A stretch of DNA of 64,000 nt from Protofrankia sp963555925. GTDB taxonomy: Bacteria > Actinomycetota > Actinomycetes > Frankiales > Frankiaceae. Below, piece by piece: positions 60,563 to 64,000 of this stretch. The notes under the pieces are model-generated. The model did not search any database. It saw only the letters and a list, made by a program, of their open reading frames with translations, and was not told the origin of the DNA. The stretch covers positions 7,065 to 71,064 of the forward strand of contig CAUVXJ010000063.1 of assembly GCA_963555925.1 (NCBI GenBank), written 5' to 3'. Both the position numbers and the translations under genes were made by a program. Position 1 is the first letter of the stretch. Each line of letters opens with the position of its first letter.

Positions 60563-60630
60563 GCACAGCGTGGTCATATGCGCAGCATGGTCGTTTGCAC
60601 AACGTGGTTGTTTGCACAGCGTGGTCGTTT
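60563..60630. repeat. 17-bp tandem repeat, four units, upstream of kdpD
   Basis: Units GCACAGCGTGGTCATAT, GCGCAGCATGGTCGTTT, GCACAACGTGGTTGTTT and GCACAGCGTGGTCGTTT follow one another, 45-112 bases before the kdpD start. A non-triplet period outside coding sequence suggests iterated protein-binding sites or a neutral microsatellite. Confidence 0.9.
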
Positions 60631-60799
60631 CCAGGCACACATTCACACTGGAATCACAACTCAACGCATGACGCACAGTCCACACGCCGCAGACACCCTC
60701 CGGAGCCGCAACCGGCGAACGGGCCGATGTGGCGGAGAAGGTCAGTGATCTGCGCAATAGCGGGACTCAGACGACGAACAGGCCATTACCGTAGCGGGC

Positions 60800-61438
60800 A
60801 TGCCGCAAGCAGGACTTGCCTGGCAGACACTGCACGATGCCGGCGCACTCGCACTGGTCGACACCGCGTCCCACCGGGCCGCCGCGGTCGCGCGACCGTG
60901 TACGCCCGAGTTGGATATCGCCGACATCGTGGAATCCGAACGCCTAGTCCAGGCCTGGGCGGAGACATCCACACGAGGAGAGGCCGAGGAAGCACTGGCG
61001 GGACGGCTCACAGCCGACCCCGCGAGACTCCTGCGGTCACTGAGCTGGCTGTTGGCGATGTGGGCGGTGACGCTGCATCTGCGAACCGGTGAACAGCCAC
61101 ACACGGTCATCCGGTCGTTGACCTACCGCGGGGTCTGGCGCAGCGCCGAGGCACCGCACTGCGAGGGTGTCTGGGAATCGCTCAGCCAACGGGTCCGCAT
61201 CGGCGCGCTGGCCGCGCTGACCGGGGACGCCGACGCCGCGCACGCATTCCGGCTGGCGATCTGCCAGCCGTCCGGAATCGCTGAAGTGCTGCTGTACCAC
61301 GCGCTGTCGGTCATGGCCGACCTCGCCCGCAACATGCATGCCATCGGTGTCGACCCGACTGACCTGGCCCGCACACTCGCCGCGTACACCAGCGAGCCGC
61401 CCGCCATCCAGCCCGCGTCCTTCCGCCCGCTGAGCTGA
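60800..61438 (+). CDS. Protein of unknown function
   Basis: 212 residues, mostly helical, opening MPQAGLAWQTLHDAGALAL. It has a hydrophobic central helix (LLRSLSWLLAMWAVTLHLRTG) followed by RSLTYRGVWRSAEAPHCEGVWESLSQRVRIGALAALTGDADAAHAFRLA. No catalytic motif or known fold was recognised, and the hydrophobicity is too low for a clear multi-span protein. Third-position GC bias supports real coding. It is divergent from kdpD and 132 bases before the ECF-type transporter gene. Confidence 0.6.
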   Translation: MPQAGLAWQTLHDAGALALVDTASHRAAAVARPCTPELDIADIVESERLVQAWAETSTRGEAEEALAGRLTADPARLLRSLSWLLAMWAVTLHLRTGEQPHTVIRSLTYRGVWRSAEAPHCEGVWESLSQRVRIGALAALTGDADAAHAFRLAICQPSGIAEVLLYHALSVMADLARNMHAIGVDPTDLARTLAAYTSEPPAIQPASFRPLS

Positions 61439-61570
61439 GTTGACCGGACCGGACCGTTGCACCGGCGCTGCCCTCGGGCGCCGGGATGTGATCGGTGTGG
61501 GTGGCTCAGACACCGTGCCGCGGCCATGCGACAGTTGGATGTCCGGTGTGGCGGCGACTGGGAGTGGCGA

Positions 61571-64000
61571 GTGACGGTAGCGAAACGGACGGAGATACCC
61601 GCCGCGGTCGTGGCCGGTCGTCGCCTGCGCGCATTGGAGATCGTCGAGGCCGCGGTTCTCGTCGACCTGGTGATCGCGATCTGTCTGGTGGCACGTTTCC
61701 TTCCGCTCGGCTGGTTGCTCACGGTTCCGGCGGCGGTTCCGGCTGCGGTGCTGGCTGCGCGCTGGCGGCTGCGGGCGGGGATCGCGGCGATCGTCGCCGC
61801 CATCGCCGTCGCCGTCCTCATCGGCGGCACCGGGTTCGCCATCACCATCACCTCCTGCATGATGACCGGAACGCTGCTGGGCACGGCCCACCGTCGAAGG
61901 TGGGGTCTCCTACGCACGGCGGCTGCGAGCGTCGGTGTGCTGTGGGTGCCGGTCGCACTGGTCATGGACGCGATGTTCGGCGTTCTCACCGAGCTGCGCA
62001 CACTGGTCCTCGCCGAGATCGTCAACAGCTGGGACGGTGCCCGGACCAGCATCGCGCGGCTCGGGATGGCGCCGGACAACCCCGGCCTGGCGGCTGCCGA
62101 CTCGGTCGTCCACTGGGGCGCGACGCACTGGTGGGCGCTCCTACCGACCGCGCTGCTGGCGAACACGGCGGTGAACGTGCTCGCCACCGCTGTGCTGACC
62201 CGTCCGGTGCTGCGCCACCTCGCCGCCGGCGCGCCATCGGCGCGGACCGATCATCCCAACCCCCCGGCGTGGTTCCCCGCCGGACGGCGGTCTGCGCCAG
62301 GGCAGCCGGATCCGCACGCCCGTTCACAGCGGCCAGACCGCTGGCAGGCACACCCTCATGCACAGCCCTGTCCGCAGACCCGGCCCCTTCCCCTCCGGCT
62401 GGAATCGGTGGCCTACCGTTATCCCGGCGCGTCACGGGACGCCGTCCACGACGTGTCACTCACCATCTGGCCGGCCGAGTTCGTGGCGATCCTGGGCGCC
62501 AACGGATCCGGGAAGTCCACCCTCGCCCGCATCATCGGTGGCTGGAGCCCTACCAGCGGACGGGTACTGCGGCCCGGTGACTGCGCGCTGGGCCGACCCG
62601 GCGGCACGTCCATGATTTTCCAGCGGCCGGAGTCACAGGTGCTGGGTGTGCGTGTCCGCGACGACATCGTGTGGGGCCTAGCCGACGGTGGCCAGGCGGT
62701 CGATGTCGAGGCGCTGCTGGCAAAGGTCGGGCTCGCCCAGCTCGCGGACCACGAAACCGCGACGTTGTCGGGCGGACAGCTGCAACGGCTGGCGGTCGCC
62801 GCCGCACTCGCGCGGGCACCGAGTCTGCTCGTCTCCGACGAGTCCACCGCCATGGTGGACGCTGACGGCCGCCAGCAGCTCACCGAACTGCTGGCACGCC
62901 TTCCCGACGAGGAGGGGGTCGCGGTCGTGCACGTGACCCACCGCCGTGCCGAGGCGATGCGGGCACATCGTCGCATCATGCTCGACAGCGGCCGAATGAC
63001 ACCGGCGGACGGCTCGCGACACAGCCCGCTGCGCTGTGCACCGGCCGATCCGTGCCCGAACCCGCGCCGACCGGCAGGCCCGCCGGGTGCGATCGTGACC
63101 GCCGGGACGTCCCCGCTGGTGTGTCTCGACGGTGTCGGGCAGGTTTACTCATCCCGATCACCATGGGCACACCGAGCGCTGACCGACGTATCCTTCCAGC
63201 TCGACAGCGGCGAATCGATCATAATCGGTGGTCGCAACGGATCGGGAAAATCGACGCTCGCGGCCGTCCTCGCCGGTCTGCTCAGTCCGTCGGAAGGCGA
63301 CGCCCGCATGTCTGGTCGCCCGCTGACCGCATGCCCCGGCGAGATCGGACTGGCCGTTCAACACTCCCGGCTTCAGCTGCTGGCGCCTACCGTGGGTGCT
63401 GACGTACGCGCCGCAGCCGGGGTGAGCGCCGCCGCCGCCGACGATGCGCTGGCCGCGGTCGGCCTGGACCCTGCGCTGTTTCGGGACCGACGGGTGGAGA
63501 ACCTCTCCGGCGGGCAGATGCGCCGCGCCGCGCTCGCCGGACTCATCGCCCGCCGACCCCGCCTGATGATCCTCGACGAACCGCTGGCGGGGCTCGACAC
63601 CCCGTCGAGACACACCCTCATCAGGGTGCTCGCGGACCTTCGCATCCGCACCGGGCTGACGCTGGTCGTGGTATCCCACGACTTCGAAGGTCTGGCCGAG
63701 GTGATAGACCGGATGCTCGTCCTGGACGCCGGACGGGTGGTCCACGACGGCCCCTTCCACGGTGATCGGCCACGGTGCGTACCGACAGCCGGCCCTGCGG
63801 CCACCGCCCGCATCGGTTCCCACACGCTCCCCCAGCCTCGCCGCGCACCGCTCACCGCTCGTGCGCAGCGCTCGGGGATCATCGGCACCGCAGGTCCCCA
63901 CGTCCCACCGCTGCCGCTATCGGCTCCGGCTCCGGCGCCGGCGCCGGCTCCGGTCACCGTGGCTGCATCCCAGGGGCAACCGCCATCCCCATCCCCATCC
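61571..64000 (+). CDS. Fused ECF-type transporter: membrane S-like domain plus two ATPase domains (partial at 3' end)
   Basis: The frame is open from GTG 61571 (GGGAG six bases upstream) to the window edge, 810 codons. Residues about 1-220 have five or six hydrophobic helices (ALEIVEAAVLVDLVIAICLVA, IAAIVAAIAVAVLIGG) resembling an ECF substrate-binding component. After a His/Pro/Arg-rich linker, ATPase 1 has GANGSGKST, LSGGQLQRLAVAAAL and LLVSDESTAMVD; ATPase 2 has GGRNGSGKST, LSGGQMRRAALAGLI and LMILDEPLAGLD. A Pro/Ala-rich linker continues past base 64000, perhaps to a T component. Cobalt, vitamin or other substrate cannot be assigned. Confidence 0.85.
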   Translation, partial: MTVAKRTEIPAAVVAGRRLRALEIVEAAVLVDLVIAICLVARFLPLGWLLTVPAAVPAAVLAARWRLRAGIAAIVAAIAVAVLIGGTGFAITITSCMMTGTLLGTAHRRRWGLLRTAAASVGVLWVPVALVMDAMFGVLTELRTLVLAEIVNSWDGARTSIARLGMAPDNPGLAAADSVVHWGATHWWALLPTALLANTAVNVLATAVLTRPVLRHLAAGAPSARTDHPNPPAWFPAGRRSAPGQPDPHARSQRPDRWQAHPHAQPCPQTRPLPLRLESVAYRYPGASRDAVHDVSLTIWPAEFVAILGANGSGKSTLARIIGGWSPTSGRVLRPGDCALGRPGGTSMIFQRPESQVLGVRVRDDIVWGLADGGQAVDVEALLAKVGLAQLADHETATLSGGQLQRLAVAAALARAPSLLVSDESTAMVDADGRQQLTELLARLPDEEGVAVVHVTHRRAEAMRAHRRIMLDSGRMTPADGSRHSPLRCAPADPCPNPRRPAGPPGAIVTAGTSPLVCLDGVGQVYSSRSPWAHRALTDVSFQLDSGESIIIGGRNGSGKSTLAAVLAGLLSPSEGDARMSGRPLTACPGEIGLAVQHSRLQLLAPTVGADVRAAAGVSAAAADDALAAVGLDPALFRDRRVENLSGGQMRRAALAGLIARRPRLMILDEPLAGLDTPSRHTLIRVLADLRIRTGLTLVVVSHDFEGLAEVIDRMLVLDAGRVVHDGPFHGDRPRCVPTAGPAATARIGSHTLPQPRRAPLTARAQRSGIIGTAGPHVPPLPLSAPAPAPAPAPVTVAASQGQPPSPSPS

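Overview
The window is high-GC actinobacterial DNA, almost certainly from a nitrogen-fixing Frankia. Three things point there: a molybdenum nitrogenase cluster in the order nifV-nifH-nifD-nifK-nifE, actinobacterial signatures (PriA-type HisA, heavy GTG/TTG start use, MMPL exporter, his/trp/lgt/glt synteny), and a hopanoid-type glycosyltransferase. Species cannot be fixed from sequence inspection alone. No rRNA, tRNA, CRISPR array or intact insertion sequence was seen. One 68-base run of N interrupts nifV.

Layout. 1-9229 (minus strand): nitrogen fixation block, nifE (cut by the window edge), nifK, nifD, nifH, nifV and, upstream, a two-subunit 2-oxoacid:ferredoxin oxidoreductase (korA/korB) that could supply reduced ferredoxin to nitrogenase. 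9637-15758: PIG-L deacetylase, an MMPL exporter with a divergent TetR regulator, a relic of gltD, and a large protein with a C-terminal pRiA4b ORF-3 domain. 15938-40763 (minus strand): core metabolism, namely serS, gltD, gltB, lgt, trpA, trpB, trpC, trp membrane protein, trpE, hisI, a heterodimeric ABC exporter inserted in the his cluster, hisF, priA/hisA, hpnB, and an fdhD-fdhF-like molybdo-oxidoreductase pair. 41066-41590 is a VOC-fold protein. 41530-48463 (minus strand) is the most unusual block: a fusion of a glutamate-cysteine-ligase-like (GCS2) carboxylate-amine ligase with a circularly permuted ATP-grasp, an asparagine-synthetase-like amidotransferase of the N-acetylglutaminylglutamine-amide type, and an S9 peptidase. 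A GntR/FadR-type regulator faces it divergently, followed by a TesB thioesterase. 51066-57019 is the kdp potassium-uptake operon (a micro-ORF, kdpF, A, B, C, E). A Phd/PIN toxin-antitoxin pair and a repeat pair then separate kdpE from kdpD, which lies in the opposite orientation. The window ends in an unknown gene and an open-ended S-A-A' fused ECF-type transporter.

How parts may work together. The nif/kor genes provide nitrogenase, homocitrate and low-potential electrons; GltBD assimilates the ammonium; HpnB may contribute to hopanoids such as those of Frankia vesicle envelopes. The his and trp genes are interleaved, and trpF is absent from the cluster, as expected when PriA does both isomerisations. 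The ligase/amidotransferase/peptidase block resembles in logic the NAGGN dipeptide osmolyte trio but with a different ligase; its position close to kdp invites an osmoadaptation hypothesis.

Non-coding signals. The clearest is a family of 40-bp units with inverted ends (GTAGGT...ACCTAC) found three times, each time as a tandem pair at a 64-65 bp period. Several perfect dyads sit in promoter regions (korA, MMPL/TetR, the ABC pair, GntR, the toxin-antitoxin pair), two strong hairpins lie in the kdp leader, and many genes carry in-frame short tandem repeats.
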